A stretch of DNA of 64,000 nucleotides, from IMG/VR virus record IMGVR_UViG_3300027917_000020, positions 97,608 to 161,607 of that record, one strand, 5' to 3'. The notes under the pieces were generated by a model. It did not search any database, was not told the origin of the DNA, and saw only the letters and a list, made by a program, of their open reading frames with translations. The position numbers and the translations under genes are program-made. Origin of the DNA: a virus. Shown one piece after another: positions 27,386-36,546 of the stretch (its first letter is position 1; the number at the start of each line of letters is the position of its first letter).

Positions 27386-27697
27386 ATGAGATTTAAAGAA
27401 TATTTGATAAATGAAAAACTAAAAAAACCATCTAACCTTAGTGGGGCAAGTGACGAAGAGTTAATGTCTTATGCCGGGGATTTTGAAAACACTAAATGGA
27501 ATCCAGATAATAAAGCCGAAGTAATGAGAATAGCTAAAGCTATAAACAAAGAAATTAAAAAAAGAGGGTTCCGTGGTAATGAAATTAAACCGATATTTGA
27601 AGCCAAAGGAGAAACTTGCCCAGTATGTGGTAAAAAGAACGCAAGCGGAAAGCATATTGATAAATGCTTAAAAAAATCAGGGGAGTATGACTGGTAA
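27386..27697 (+). CDS. capsid-targeted protein with zinc-finger-like motif (CTS)
   Basis: Protein of 103 aa starting MRFKEYLINE|K. Residues 75-95 hold CPVCGKKNASGKHIDKC, a CxxC...HxxxC zinc-binding arrangement. A DNA- or protein-binding cargo is plausible. One-base overlap with the next gene. Confidence 0.75.
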   Translation: MRFKEYLINEKLKKPSNLSGASDEELMSYAGDFENTKWNPDNKAEVMRIAKAINKEIKKRGFRGNEIKPIFEAKGETCPVCGKKNASGKHIDKCLKKSGEYDW

Positions 27698-27936
27698 TGA
27701 AATTTAGAGATTATTTAAACGAGGGAAAGAATTCCATAATTGCTAAAGGCAAAGGAAAAGGCCAGCCAAGATGGGAATATTATGATAGCAGAGGAGTAAA
27801 ACATTTTGGATGGGTAGAAAAAACATCAGACAGAGGGGGAACTGATGTTACCTATTTTTTCAGAGATGAAAATACTGACGAGCTTTCCGTTGTCTCAGGA
27901 AGTATTTTGAAAAAAGCAAATAGGATATGGAAATAA
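27697..27936 (+). CDS. small capsid-targeted protein (CTS)
   Basis: Protein of 79 aa starting MKFRDYLNE|GK. The body has WEYYDSRGVKHFGWVEK-type strands, consistent with a small SH3-like barrel, and is basic. Function unknown. Confidence 0.72.
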   Translation: MKFRDYLNEGKNSIIAKGKGKGQPRWEYYDSRGVKHFGWVEKTSDRGGTDVTYFFRDENTDELSVVSGSILKKANRIWK

Positions 27937-28173
27937 ATGTCGATAGCAATAGCCACTATGGGAAAATATGTCCGGTATACTTTACAAACCGGCTCACGTG
28001 AAGGCGGCGGAACTTATGGTTATCCCGTATGGGAACCTTTTAGAAAAAGCAAGCCACAGGTGGTAGTGCGTTCAGTTAGCGTAGATGATAAATTAAGGAG
28101 ACAAAAACCGAGGGTAAAAATCGAGACCATTGAAAACGGTAATGGCGAGATTAATTTACAATCATTTAATTAA
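27937..28173 (+). CDS. small basic hypothetical protein
   Basis: Protein of 78 aa without CTS. Basic and Gly-rich, predicted beta. It starts immediately after the previous stop. No recognised family. Confidence 0.55.
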   Translation: MSIAIATMGKYVRYTLQTGSREGGGTYGYPVWEPFRKSKPQVVVRSVSVDDKLRRQKPRVKIETIENGNGEINLQSFN

Positions 28174-28181
28174 GGTGAGAT

Positions 28182-28448
28182 ATGGATACATATAAAAAAT
28201 ATCTAAACGAAAGCAAATTGATTAGAAGCCCAAAAGATGATTTTGAAAAACGGCTTTCAGCTTTAGATTCAGAAGTAGAAGATTTTGTTATGTTTCTATT
28301 TAATCAAACAAAAAAACCAAAGAAAACAGAAGCAGATGCTTATAAAGTCCTTTATCAAACATATGCCCAAAAGATGAAGGATTTTCAAAGAGTATTAGTA
28401 GAAATCCTAAAATATAAAGATAAGGAACAGCAAAGATTTGGTTTTTAA
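28182..28448 (+). CDS. capsid-targeted helical protein (CTS), paralogue A
   Basis: Protein of 88 aa starting MDTYKKYLNE|SK. This is the leader closest to T4 internal proteins (which begin MKTYQEFIAE). The helical body (EKRLSALDSEVEDFVMFLFN) is similar to that of the gene at 28979. Confidence 0.75.
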   Translation: MDTYKKYLNESKLIRSPKDDFEKRLSALDSEVEDFVMFLFNQTKKPKKTEADAYKVLYQTYAQKMKDFQRVLVEILKYKDKEQQRFGF

Positions 28449-28460
28449 AGGTGAGAAACT

Positions 28461-28979
28461 ATGATTAGAATAAATACCGCAGAACGAAAGAAACTCAAGT
28501 TTGGTGTAGCGGTAAGTGGAGTCCAGACGAGAGACTTAAACGGCGTACTTAGACTTACATACGAGGGAGTTGAATACGGGTTCAAAACCGAAGTCCTTGA
28601 CGATAAATTAGCGGTTGAGATTCCGCCGTTGGATAGTATAATAGCATATGAATTACCCGAAGGTGCTAAACTTACCGGCCGTCTTGAAGTTGTGGCTGAA
28701 GATACTTATATAGTACCGTGGACGGATAACTTTTCCGTTATTAGACCTATTAAAGTCGAGGCAACAATTACCGAAGATGAGGATATACCGGAGAAAGAAA
28801 TTAGCGTTAAGGCTACGGTAACTGAAGAAGAGGACGTTAAGGACGTTAAGGAAGGTCTAAAAGGCGCAATAGCTCGAACTGTAGTTAAAGCGGCCGGTAC
28901 TCATATAGCCAAGAAGGTCGTGGATAAAAAGAAAAAGAAAAACGAATCTAAATTTAGTAAAGCATTAAGAGGGGAATAA
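28461..28979 (+). CDS. hypothetical virion protein with acidic and basic tail
   Basis: Protein of 172 aa. Beta-rich N-terminal 95 residues; then a tandem repeat (VEATITEDEDIPEKEI / VKATVTEEEDVKDV), then a basic KKKKKNES tail. Lies between two CTS paralogues and overlaps the second start by one base. Likely core or internal head protein. Confidence 0.62.
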   Translation: MIRINTAERKKLKFGVAVSGVQTRDLNGVLRLTYEGVEYGFKTEVLDDKLAVEIPPLDSIIAYELPEGAKLTGRLEVVAEDTYIVPWTDNFSVIRPIKVEATITEDEDIPEKEISVKATVTEEEDVKDVKEGLKGAIARTVVKAAGTHIAKKVVDKKKKKNESKFSKALRGE

Positions 28980-29236
28980 TGGATACTTATAAAAAATACC
29001 TAAATGAAGCCGCTTTATCAGGCAAAACAGTATCAAAAGAAATTGAAAGAGAATTTGAAAGACTTCAAGATGAAATAGATGATTTTATGATGCATACGGA
29101 AATGGTTACAAGAGAATCTGGACCAGATATTGAAAAAATAATGATAGGGCCTTGGAATGCTTTAGATAAAGCCTATGATAATTTTGTATCCAGAGCTAAA
29201 AACTTTATAAAAGCCGCTCATAAACATACTAATTAA
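28979..29236 (+). CDS. capsid-targeted helical protein (CTS), paralogue B
   Basis: Protein of 85 aa starting MDTYKKYLNE|AA, identical over the first ten residues to paralogue A, with a similar helical body (EREFERLQDEIDDFMMHTE). A cut after LNE before Ala is the best T4-type site. Overlaps the end of the convergent lysis gene by eight bases. Confidence 0.75.
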   Translation: MDTYKKYLNEAALSGKTVSKEIEREFERLQDEIDDFMMHTEMVTRESGPDIEKIMIGPWNALDKAYDNFVSRAKNFIKAAHKHTN

Positions 29237-30302
29237 GTTTCGCCAGTTCGTCTTTAACAAACATTTCTAATAAAGGTTTATCATTAGTAACCATATCTTC
29301 GGGTATGGTTATTTTTGTTCCTATCCCCATTCTCTCCGGTATGAGTTCAGGATTTGCGCCCAGTATTTTTTGCCAGTTACCGGCCTTGCCTGTGTACCAT
29401 TTTGAAATAATAGCAACCGATTCCCCTTTAAATTTTACAGTATGGGTTAAATCTTGTTCAGAATCTGCTTTTTTCTGTCCTGTATCAGGTATTATCAGGA
29501 CATTATGTCCGCTTTTTTGTCCTGATTCGGTTTTTTCGGTATTATCATCGGGACTATTTCCGTTTTCATCGCTAATATTAAACGACCTGAATACCACAAA
29601 TTTACCCATCGTTTCATAAACCTCTTTAGCATAGCGGTCACTTCCGCCCACGTATTTATACAGAGCTTTCTTCATATCGTTATGTGTTTCATCAAGATAA
29701 ATTCGTAATATACGACAACCAGAATCGATATTGGTTTCAATATCGTGTAAATCATATTTGCTTTTAAGCCCAAGTTTTTCACCCCATACACCGAAGCGCA
29801 CCTGCATTAAACCTCTGGCAGGGTCTTTTTTAAGTTGACTTATGGCGTATGGATTATAGCCGGATTCCACGTCCATAACCGCTAATACAGCAACAAACGG
29901 AACCCCATGCTCGGCAGATTTATCAAGAATATGAACCGCTATTTGGTCAGCTACTGTGGGCGGAACGGTCTTGCGATATTTAAGGATAAATGCCTTAATC
30001 TCATCTTTGGCTTTATTGCCGACTGCTTCTAACTCCTTAATCCTGTTAGCCGCTTTTAGAACATCATTTGTAAGGGCATCCACTATTTTTTGTTTAGTTT
30101 CAAGGGTTTCCAGAGTATGAGACAGTTTTTGTTCGGTTATATCAGCTTTATCCTCAAACCTATTATACTTAAAAATCGCAAAGAAAAAGAGACCAATAAG
30201 CAAAAGAGTCAAAATACAATGACCCCAATCTATACGGTCTCTCCAATCTCCCCAAGTTCGTTTTTCTCCGGGGAATGAGAAATCATCATAGCGTCCTTTC
30301 AT
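29229..30302 (-). CDS. membrane-anchored lytic transglycosylase with LysM
   Basis: Protein of 357 aa. One membrane helix at about residues 27-44 (CILTLLLIGLFFFAIFKY), a coiled coil, then an SLT-type lysozyme-like domain (catalytic Glu in VMDVESGYNPYAIS; ARGLMQVRFG), and a C-terminal LysM repeat that binds peptidoglycan (GNWQKILGANPELI). Start ATG 30302 is chosen because AAAGGAG lies just before it. A host-like promoter at 30331-30359 drives it. Role: cell-wall cutting during lysis or injection. Confidence 0.85.
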   Translation of the reverse strand: MKGRYDDFSFPGEKRTWGDWRDRIDWGHCILTLLLIGLFFFAIFKYNRFEDKADITEQKLSHTLETLETKQKIVDALTNDVLKAANRIKELEAVGNKAKDEIKAFILKYRKTVPPTVADQIAVHILDKSAEHGVPFVAVLAVMDVESGYNPYAISQLKKDPARGLMQVRFGVWGEKLGLKSKYDLHDIETNIDSGCRILRIYLDETHNDMKKALYKYVGGSDRYAKEVYETMGKFVVFRSFNISDENGNSPDDNTEKTESGQKSGHNVLIIPDTGQKKADSEQDLTHTVKFKGESVAIISKWYTGKAGNWQKILGANPELIPERMGIGTKITIPEDMVTNDKPLLEMFVKDELAKLN

Positions 30303-30330
30303 AACGGATTCTCCTTTCAATTATTCCGTT

Positions 30331-30359
30331 ATTATATAACACTTTTTATCAATTGTAAA
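30331..30359 (-). promoter_or_regulatory. host-like promoter for transglycosylase
   Basis: TTTACA (30354-30359), 17-base spacer, TATAAT (30331-30336) on the minus strand, about 30 bases upstream of the chosen ATG. Confidence 0.82.
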
Positions 30360-30370
30360 TAAAATTTAGG

Positions 30371-30805
30371 CTATTTTTGGTTTTGTAATTCTTCTATACG
30401 GGCATTTAATTCTGCAATTTTTGAATTTAACAAGCGTTCTGCGTTTGCAAATCCTTCACTTATGCCGTCCCCTTTGCCTTCGTGCAAGCCTTCTTCATAA
30501 CCCTTTTCATAACCCTGACGCTCACCTTCTTCATAACCTTCACTCCAACCGTCTTCCATACCGGATTCCCGGCCATCTGAAAAACCATCATCATATGCCC
30601 CATCATCATCTAATTGAAAACCGTCACTTCGGGCTTCCTTATAGCCTTCGGTTTGACCGGCCTCAAAAGCGGCATCCCAAATTGCGTCTATATACATTCC
30701 CATTTTTTCTTCATCGCTTCTGATTGACCGAGAATAAGCGATATAAACGTCATTTGCGGTTTCACGATTTACAATTGTTTCTAATGCATCTGTAAAAACT
30801 GCCAT
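30371..30805 (-). CDS. GxxxG-repeat helical protein
   Basis: Protein of 144 aa. ATG 30805 is chosen because GGAG precedes it. Residues about 55-115 carry glycine every four residues in an acidic context (GFSDGRESGMEDGWSEGYEE and onward), some fifteen repeats, then a coiled coil (NSKIAELNARIEELQNQK). Similar GxxxG runs occur in FliH-type proteins and favour tight helix packing. Lies just after the DNA polymerase gene. Function unknown. Confidence 0.7.
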   Translation of the reverse strand: MAVFTDALETIVNRETANDVYIAYSRSIRSDEEKMGMYIDAIWDAAFEAGQTEGYKEARSDGFQLDDDGAYDDGFSDGRESGMEDGWSEGYEEGERQGYEKGYEEGLHEGKGDGISEGFANAERLLNSKIAELNARIEELQNQK

Positions 30806-30815
30806 AACACTTCTC

Positions 30816-33479
30816 CTATCCAAAAATGGAATCTATCATACGTTCTGCCGTAGCCATACTGGTTAACAAATGGTCTTTTCCCATAGGCTGAAGCAGGAAC
30901 CCTATTTTTTTAGTAAAAAATTTATCAATCATAGTATCATAATCAATAACCATATACTGGCTAAATTCTTGCGGCCAGCGGTCATTAAAAGTTACAACAT
31001 CAACCTTAAACATATTATCCTTAACATATAAAACTTTTGCTTTATTCCCGTCATATATATCTTCATATTTGTTTGTAAGATTAAGTGCTTCTAAAAGCGT
31101 CCGGTAATTATGCACTCCCCTAACGTGATATGGCGTATGTTTAATTGGGTCATTAACGTCATCTTCATCATCCCTGAATACTCCGTTAAACGCATCGCTT
31201 ACTTTTGCCGGTTCTCCGATATATTTATCTATATTGTTTACACTTAAATTGCTTGCTATTTCTTCCGGTGCTACTTCTTTTAATTCTTTTTTATACTGAC
31301 GAATAGTTTCTAAAATTTTATCATCCGGTACATTCTTCATAATCATTTCATAAACGTGTTTAAGCCGGGTTCGAATAGCCTCCGCACTATCTGAACGAAC
31401 CAATTCAAGTCCCTTAACCGCAAGCTCGTCAGTCGGCACTCCCTCTTCGTTAACAACCCAATACGAGTATTTTTTCTTTTTAACAAAGAGTGCGGTCTTG
31501 GCGATAATCTCCTGCTTAAACATTATGTAAAAATCTTTAACTTGGGAGTTATAATCCTTTAATTGCGTCTCTTCAAAAGTTCGTTTATTTACATAATCTT
31601 CCAGTTTGCCTGAAAATTCTAATATTTTTTCTATTTTTTCATCGTCCGTATAATCAGCCCACCAGTCAAATTGTTTAAAATAATACCCTAATTTTATAAA
31701 CAGAGAATCAGTATCGATATAAGCAACCATATCTTCATCCATCCCCTGCTCTTTAAAAAAGTCGTTAATAAAAACTTCGGCTTGTTTAATTGAATGTCGA
31801 CCACAAGAGGTAATGGCTTCCGCTATATTGGTATTAAAAAATCGACTATAAGGCACTGCGGTGATACCAAACATAGCGTTAAGAATAATCTTTAAAGCCC
31901 ATTGTAGCGCAAATAATTCGTTACCTCTATTCCGTACTTTATCCCTTTCTTCGCCTTCCTGCATATCTGCGGCCTTATTAAAGGTCTGCTTCATTTGAGG
32001 CTTGACTTCCTCAACCCGTTTATTAAATAACTGTCTCTGAACTGCGGCAATAACGCCTAACGGTTTAGTCCTAAAAACAGAACCACATGGGGCTATGGCC
32101 AAAAGACCCCGACTAACCGCTTCGTTAAATTTAGCAAGGCCAAGACCTCTAAACTCCGCACGTTGCCCGTCCGCCTTAATAATAAAAAATGGCGGAAATT
32201 CCCTATCTCGTACTGCCGCAATCACTTGTTGTTTTGAAAGGTCTACAATCCGCCCAAAATAGGTTTCATTACTCATGTTTAAGGCTATAATATGGGACGG
32301 GTATGAAGATGTAATATCAATATCTATAATCCAGTCCCACATACCTTTATGCGGTTCTTTAACATAGGCCGCCGGGAATGTTTCCTGCGTACCACCTGCA
32401 TGATATGGCGCACAAAGTCCGGTGCGCCTAAAATAAGTTAATAAAACCCCTTCTATTAATTGCGTCATTGACTGATAATATTTCATAGGGCATTTTGTAA
32501 GTAGGGATAAGGCTTGTATAAGTTTAATATAACCCTTTTTATCCTCTAACTCATCCACCCGCTTACAGTCAATTATATTATAATCAACGTATTTATCCCA
32601 GTCTTTTATGTATAGTTCTCGTAAATCCTTATACTCTGAATAATCCAGTTTGCCCTTTTCAAGTTCATAGTTGGCTACAAAGTCCAGAGTATATCTCTCT
32701 AATTTATCACGGGCGTACCATTTATAAACATCAATATAATCCAATATATGAATACCGGCTATATCCACGTTTAAATCGTTATATTTGTTAGACCGCCACG
32801 TCCTAACGTCCCCGACTGGCGACATCCTTTTAAAAATACTGGTATTATTGCCATAAAGATTCCGACATCTATTAATAATATACGGCAGGTCAAACCCATA
32901 AACGTTCCATCCGGTAATAACATCCGGGGGATTGTCGTTCATAAACTGTAAAAAGTTTTCAAGCAGTAATTTTTCGTTAGGGCAATGAGAATAATCGGTA
33001 TCACTATTGCCGGTATATTTCTTTTCCCCGAAAGTAAATGTCTTTTTATTTATGGAATTTTTTATCGATATTAAACTTATTGGGTCATTTGCCTCAGTTA
33101 TACTTGGAAATCCTTCGTTATTAACAACTTCAATATCTATGGTATAGGTAAGCAGTTTAGGTACTTCTAATTCATCGTCAGGGATGTTATGATATCGTTC
33201 CGCTAAAAACTGTATTTCAGGCTTAACTTTGTTCTCAAATATAAATTCGTTATCTTTACAGTATTCGTAATAATGGGAATATGACCTAAAGTCCTTACGG
33301 ACGACCTGAGTTCCGTCTATCGTTTTAATATCGGGATATGCGCCACCTGAATGGCCATTTGCCCGTACAAAAACATAAGGAACCCATTCTATCGTATCAT
33401 AAAAGCGTTCCCCTTTAATCTGCTCCCATAAATGTATTTTATTTGTTCGGTGTTCGTAGTGTACGTTTATAAAACTCAT
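30816..33479 (-). CDS. 43: family B DNA polymerase, T4 gp43-like
   Basis: Protein of 887 aa (T4 gp43 is 898). Exonuclease motifs: TYTIDIEVV (Asp115, Glu117), ITGWNVYGFDLPYI, YNIIDCKRVDEL. Polymerase motifs: DIDITSSYPSHI (A), LKIILNAMFGITAVP (B), AYIDTDSLFI (C), and FVKKKKYSYW. All catalytic residues look intact, so polymerisation and proofreading are expected. Start overlaps a 55-aa gene by an ATGA-type junction. Confidence 0.97.
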   Translation of the reverse strand: MSFINVHYEHRTNKIHLWEQIKGERFYDTIEWVPYVFVRANGHSGGAYPDIKTIDGTQVVRKDFRSYSHYYEYCKDNEFIFENKVKPEIQFLAERYHNIPDDELEVPKLLTYTIDIEVVNNEGFPSITEANDPISLISIKNSINKKTFTFGEKKYTGNSDTDYSHCPNEKLLLENFLQFMNDNPPDVITGWNVYGFDLPYIINRCRNLYGNNTSIFKRMSPVGDVRTWRSNKYNDLNVDIAGIHILDYIDVYKWYARDKLERYTLDFVANYELEKGKLDYSEYKDLRELYIKDWDKYVDYNIIDCKRVDELEDKKGYIKLIQALSLLTKCPMKYYQSMTQLIEGVLLTYFRRTGLCAPYHAGGTQETFPAAYVKEPHKGMWDWIIDIDITSSYPSHIIALNMSNETYFGRIVDLSKQQVIAAVRDREFPPFFIIKADGQRAEFRGLGLAKFNEAVSRGLLAIAPCGSVFRTKPLGVIAAVQRQLFNKRVEEVKPQMKQTFNKAADMQEGEERDKVRNRGNELFALQWALKIILNAMFGITAVPYSRFFNTNIAEAITSCGRHSIKQAEVFINDFFKEQGMDEDMVAYIDTDSLFIKLGYYFKQFDWWADYTDDEKIEKILEFSGKLEDYVNKRTFEETQLKDYNSQVKDFYIMFKQEIIAKTALFVKKKKYSYWVVNEEGVPTDELAVKGLELVRSDSAEAIRTRLKHVYEMIMKNVPDDKILETIRQYKKELKEVAPEEIASNLSVNNIDKYIGEPAKVSDAFNGVFRDDEDDVNDPIKHTPYHVRGVHNYRTLLEALNLTNKYEDIYDGNKAKVLYVKDNMFKVDVVTFNDRWPQEFSQYMVIDYDTMIDKFFTKKIGFLLQPMGKDHLLTSMATAERMIDSIFG

Positions 33480-33643
33480 TCAGCGTCTCGTGCTTCTTCC
33501 AATTTTTTAATAATATAATCTATATCCGCTTTACTTCTAATGATTATTGTTTGGCTTCCGATAGATGATTGAAAATTACCAAAATACGTTAACTCATAAT
33601 CACCGTTTTTTCTTTTTTCTACTTTTGCTCCGCTTGCCTTCAT
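33476..33643 (-). CDS. small protein upstream of DNA polymerase
   Basis: A 55-aa ORF starting MKASGAKVEKRKNGDYEL, ending IIKKLEEARDAE. GGGGACAAAAA precedes the ATG and its TGA overlaps the polymerase ATG (ATGA), a strong sign of a real coupled gene. It overlaps the upstream gene by 44 bases. Function unknown. Confidence 0.65.
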   Translation of the reverse strand: MKASGAKVEKRKNGDYELTYFGNFQSSIGSQTIIIRSKADIDYIIKKLEEARDAE

Positions 33644-33923
33644 TTTTTGTCCCCTTTTTTGTTTTAAGTTTAGGTTTTGGCATCTGACGTTTTGTACAAT
33701 TTACTTTATGAAACTCATATTTATTGTCAGCCGCTTCTGCATCACGGCCATAAAAATTCATACCACAATGCGGACAAGTTACGCACGTTACTTCCGATAT
33801 ACTATCATAAACCGGAATAGCCTTGAATACAAATGGCTCGGTACAGGTGCGTTCCCCTTGTTTAGCAGTACATAAAAAAGCGACTTTAACCTTATCACAA
33901 CCTTCTTGATTTGTACACATCAT
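33600..33923 (-). CDS. small zinc-binding protein with basic tail
   Basis: Protein of 107 aa. Several Cys (CTNQEGC; TCVTCPHCGMNF; VNC) suggest zinc binding; the C-terminal 30 residues are almost all Lys/Arg, consistent with nucleic acid binding. Lies between helicase and polymerase genes in one transcript. Confidence 0.65.
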   Translation of the reverse strand: MMCTNQEGCDKVKVAFLCTAKQGERTCTEPFVFKAIPVYDSISEVTCVTCPHCGMNFYGRDAEAADNKYEFHKVNCTKRQMPKPKLKTKKGTKNEGKRSKSRKKKKR

Positions 33924-34357
33924 ATTTCAAATAACTCGTCATCTAAATGTTTAGTTTTAACCGCTTTTATTTTTGTACGTTTAGGTTTATCAGGCATACC
34001 ATCGGTTGTCCATATATCGTCACTAAAACCTTTTTCGTAAAGTTCCTTTATCATTTTTTGTCGGAGTTCTTCGGCTAAACTTTCCTGAAGGCGGGATAAA
34101 TTATCCATTTTCCATCTTTCATATTGCTTAATCTCTTCCGCAGTTCTCGCAATAGCAGTGCCTGTTATTGCCCCTGATGCGGCAACTGAACCCATCGCAA
34201 GCCGTCTTTCTTCTAACTCCATATCATCAATCATTTTACCGATTCGAGCCATATAATCGGTATCATTTGCCGCTTTAATTTGTTCCGCTTGTCTTTTTTC
34301 TAAATGTTTTCCGAATTTATGCATCCGGTCTAACCATTCACTATCTTCTACGCTCAC
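33920..34357 (-). CDS. helical hypothetical protein in replication operon
   Basis: Protein of 145 aa from GTG 34357, chosen because AAAGGAG lies 8 bases upstream; the ATG at 34408 lacks an RBS. Helical, charged (RMHKFGKHLEKRQAEQIKAA). Overlaps the helicase stop by 17 bases. It could be a helicase loader by position (T4 gp59 has a similar role), but I see no sequence match. Confidence 0.6.
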   Translation of the reverse strand: MSVEDSEWLDRMHKFGKHLEKRQAEQIKAANDTDYMARIGKMIDDMELEERRLAMGSVAASGAITGTAIARTAEEIKQYERWKMDNLSRLQESLAEELRQKMIKELYEKGFSDDIWTTDGMPDKPKRTKIKAVKTKHLDDELFEI

Positions 34358-35711
34358 GTGGTTCTCTCCTTTGTGGTTCTGGCGCACGTTCCCGATATCC
34401 ATCGGCATCCCTTATCCATAATTCCATTTCTGTTTCGTCATATATTTTTAGGGAACGGTCATCGTAATACCATTTCCATATATCTCCGACTCGGCCGCCT
34501 AACCTATTCTTTAATATTTTATTATGCAACTCATGCTGATATATCCAGTCGTCAGCATTTGTTCCTATCACGCTCATAAAATCAGCCGTAGCCGGTACGC
34601 CTAAACTCTCCGCTATATAATTAAAATCGACTTCTTCAAATCCGGCAAATCCACCTTCCCTATTTAATTGACTAACCGATACCACAGGAGTTGCAAATTC
34701 AAAACTTAAAGCCCGAAGTTCTTCGGCAACCGCTTTAACCGATTGATAAAGGTCATTAACCTTTTTGAAAGCCGAGCGCATTAGGTTTATATAATCAACG
34801 TATATAACATCAATACGAATATCTCTTAAAACCAGCTCCCGTAAATACGTCCTAAAATCCCGTACTGACGCCGACCCCGTTGGATACTGCTTAATATGTA
34901 ATTCGCCACGACCTTCGGTTTCTTTAATCGTTTTTAAAGCGTTTTTTAATCGGATACGGTTATCCCCGAAATACATACGGTTTATATCGAGCTTACTAAA
35001 TATAGCGTCAAACCGTTGAGCAAACATATCCTCGGACATTTCAAGGGTAATTAACACCACGTTTTTACCGTGGAGCACTTGTCTGGCCGCCCAGTTTGCC
35101 ATTAAACCCGATTTGAAACCGTGTATTTTAGCCACTATCACCGATAGCGTCATCGGCGGAAAGCCGCCATTAATGAGTTCGTCAAAGGTCGGAAAATATG
35201 TGGGTAAACGGATATCCGTAACCGTGAACATTTTCCGAAGACGCTTCCCCAGTTCGGCAAAATACATTAAGCCGAGGTCTACTTTTAAATCCTTACAGAG
35301 AGCATCCTCTATTTTTTCACGGAGATGTTCCAGATTCCTGCCGGAGTCGATAATATCAATCGACTGCGTCATAGCGTGTTTTATGGCTTTATCTTTTAAA
35401 TATTCGTTTGTTTGGTTTAAAAGATAACCGCTTTGCTCCGCTATATTAAAATCCAGAGCATTGATTTCGTTTAAATACTCACTTACTTCAGGTTCGTTAA
35501 TGGTATTTTTTATTATATCTTGAGAAGGTAAAGTATTAAACTCGTCAAGATGCTCTGCTGAAGTCTTAAAAATTTTAGCGGCTGAGTCGCTATTAAAATA
35601 TTCCGGTATAAAAGCGTTGGTTACTAAAACTAAAAACGCTTTATCGGTTAAAATCCCCTTTGTTATTATTTTTTCTATAAAATTGTCGTCCGGTCTCCCT
35701 TCGTTAACCAA
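34341..35711 (-). CDS. 41: replicative DNA helicase, T4 gp41 / DnaB-like
   Basis: Protein of 456 aa (T4 gp41 is 475). RecA-like core with Walker A variant AKIHGFKSG at about residue 195, VVLITLEMSEDMFAQR (H1a), Walker B DVIYVDYINLM, and VVSVSQLNREG. N-terminal domain resembles the DnaB/gp41 helical collar. Start is TTG with AGGGAGG upstream. Drives unwinding at the phage fork together with gp43. Confidence 0.9.
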   Translation of the reverse strand: MVNEGRPDDNFIEKIITKGILTDKAFLVLVTNAFIPEYFNSDSAAKIFKTSAEHLDEFNTLPSQDIIKNTINEPEVSEYLNEINALDFNIAEQSGYLLNQTNEYLKDKAIKHAMTQSIDIIDSGRNLEHLREKIEDALCKDLKVDLGLMYFAELGKRLRKMFTVTDIRLPTYFPTFDELINGGFPPMTLSVIVAKIHGFKSGLMANWAARQVLHGKNVVLITLEMSEDMFAQRFDAIFSKLDINRMYFGDNRIRLKNALKTIKETEGRGELHIKQYPTGSASVRDFRTYLRELVLRDIRIDVIYVDYINLMRSAFKKVNDLYQSVKAVAEELRALSFEFATPVVSVSQLNREGGFAGFEEVDFNYIAESLGVPATADFMSVIGTNADDWIYQHELHNKILKNRLGGRVGDIWKWYYDDRSLKIYDETEMELWIRDADGYRERAPEPQRREPRERRR

Positions 35712-35726
35712 AAAGCCTCCCTAACC

Positions 35727-36029
35727 TTACCTCCAGATACTCCTTTTATGAATCCAAACTTGCTCTGCGTTGGTACGGTTTTTAATATTTCTTATCCAGT
35801 TATCACGAGTTATGACCCCGTAATTACAGCATACGTTATCTATATATTTTTTTATCGGCACAAAATTCTCGGGATGATAGACATCTTGTTTACACCATAT
35901 ATCCTTATAAACAGTGAATTGTGCGGATTGATTTACAAAAATAATACCGGGTGCTCGTAATAAACCGGCCATAAAATGTCCAGTATTATCCTTAACCACC
36001 ACATATAATTTGAGATTTTGGCCATCCAT
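35727..36029 (-). CDS. hypothetical protein
   Basis: Protein of 100 aa from ATG 36029 (GGAAGG upstream); the extended ORF start at 36089 lies inside the promoter. Segment HFMAGLLRAPGIIFVNQSAQF and a C-terminal basic stretch; no family recognised. First gene behind the minus-strand promoter at 36069. Confidence 0.6.
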   Translation of the reverse strand: MDGQNLKLYVVVKDNTGHFMAGLLRAPGIIFVNQSAQFTVYKDIWCKQDVYHPENFVPIKKYIDNVCCNYGVITRDNWIRNIKNRTNAEQVWIHKRSIWR

Positions 36030-36068
36030 AGCATTTTTTCCTTCCTTTTCATATAAATATATACAGCA

Positions 36069-36126
36069 ATTATACCCTAAAATCGGCAAGTTGTAAATTT
36101 ACAATAGGCACTTTTTGTGCTAAAAT
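36069..36126. promoter_or_regulatory. divergent host-like promoter pair
   Basis: Minus strand: TTTACA (36092-36097), 17-base spacer, TATAAT (36069-36074). Plus strand: TTTACA (36098-36103), 17-base spacer, TAAAAT (36121-36126). The two -35 boxes abut in the palindrome TTGTAAATTTACAA, so replication helicase genes and uvsY/uvsW share one control point. Confidence 0.85.
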
Positions 36127-36135
36127 GGATAAAAA

Positions 36136-36546
36136 ATGACGAATGACGAAGAATTAGCAAAACTGCACGAAGAATATCCCATAGAGGATATGGTAAAATT
36201 TACGGAACTTAACTTACAGGAAAAACTGCAAGATAACCCCTATCAAATAGTTCGTTTCCGGGATTTATACCACAAAGAATTATCGGAACTTGACCGCTTA
36301 AATGACCTTCATGAAAAATTGGTCGGAAAACGATATGAGTATTACCGTTTTAAGGACGACCACGAGTGGACCAAACCCGAAATAGAGAAGTACGCCTTAC
36401 CAAAGGATGAGAAAATAGTCCGCATGAAAAAGATTATTAGGCGACAAGAAGTACGGGTTCGCTTCTTTGAGATGTGCTTCCGGGCGTTTGAAAAACAGGG
36501 TTGGTCGATGAAAGGTTTTATTGATACGATTAAAGGGGGATATTAA
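36136..36546 (+). CDS. uvsY: recombination mediator, UvsY-like
   Basis: Protein of 136 aa (T4 UvsY is 137). Helical, with LYHKELSELDRLNDL, a basic Tyr-rich turn (KRYEYYRFKDDHEW), VRMKKIIRRQEVRVRF and an aromatic C-terminal helix ending FIDTIKGGY, parallel to UvsY. It is immediately followed by uvsW, its usual neighbour in T4-like genomes. UvsY loads the RecA-like UvsX on gp32-coated DNA. Confidence 0.75.
   Translation: MTNDEELAKLHEEYPIEDMVKFTELNLQEKLQDNPYQIVRFRDLYHKELSELDRLNDLHEKLVGKRYEYYRFKDDHEWTKPEIEKYALPKDEKIVRMKKIIRRQEVRVRFFEMCFRAFEKQGWSMKGFIDTIKGGY

Noticed and set aside
36052-36059. TATAAATA on the plus strand
   Set aside because: It lies behind divergent early promoters and far from a late gene; probably chance in an A/T-rich region.
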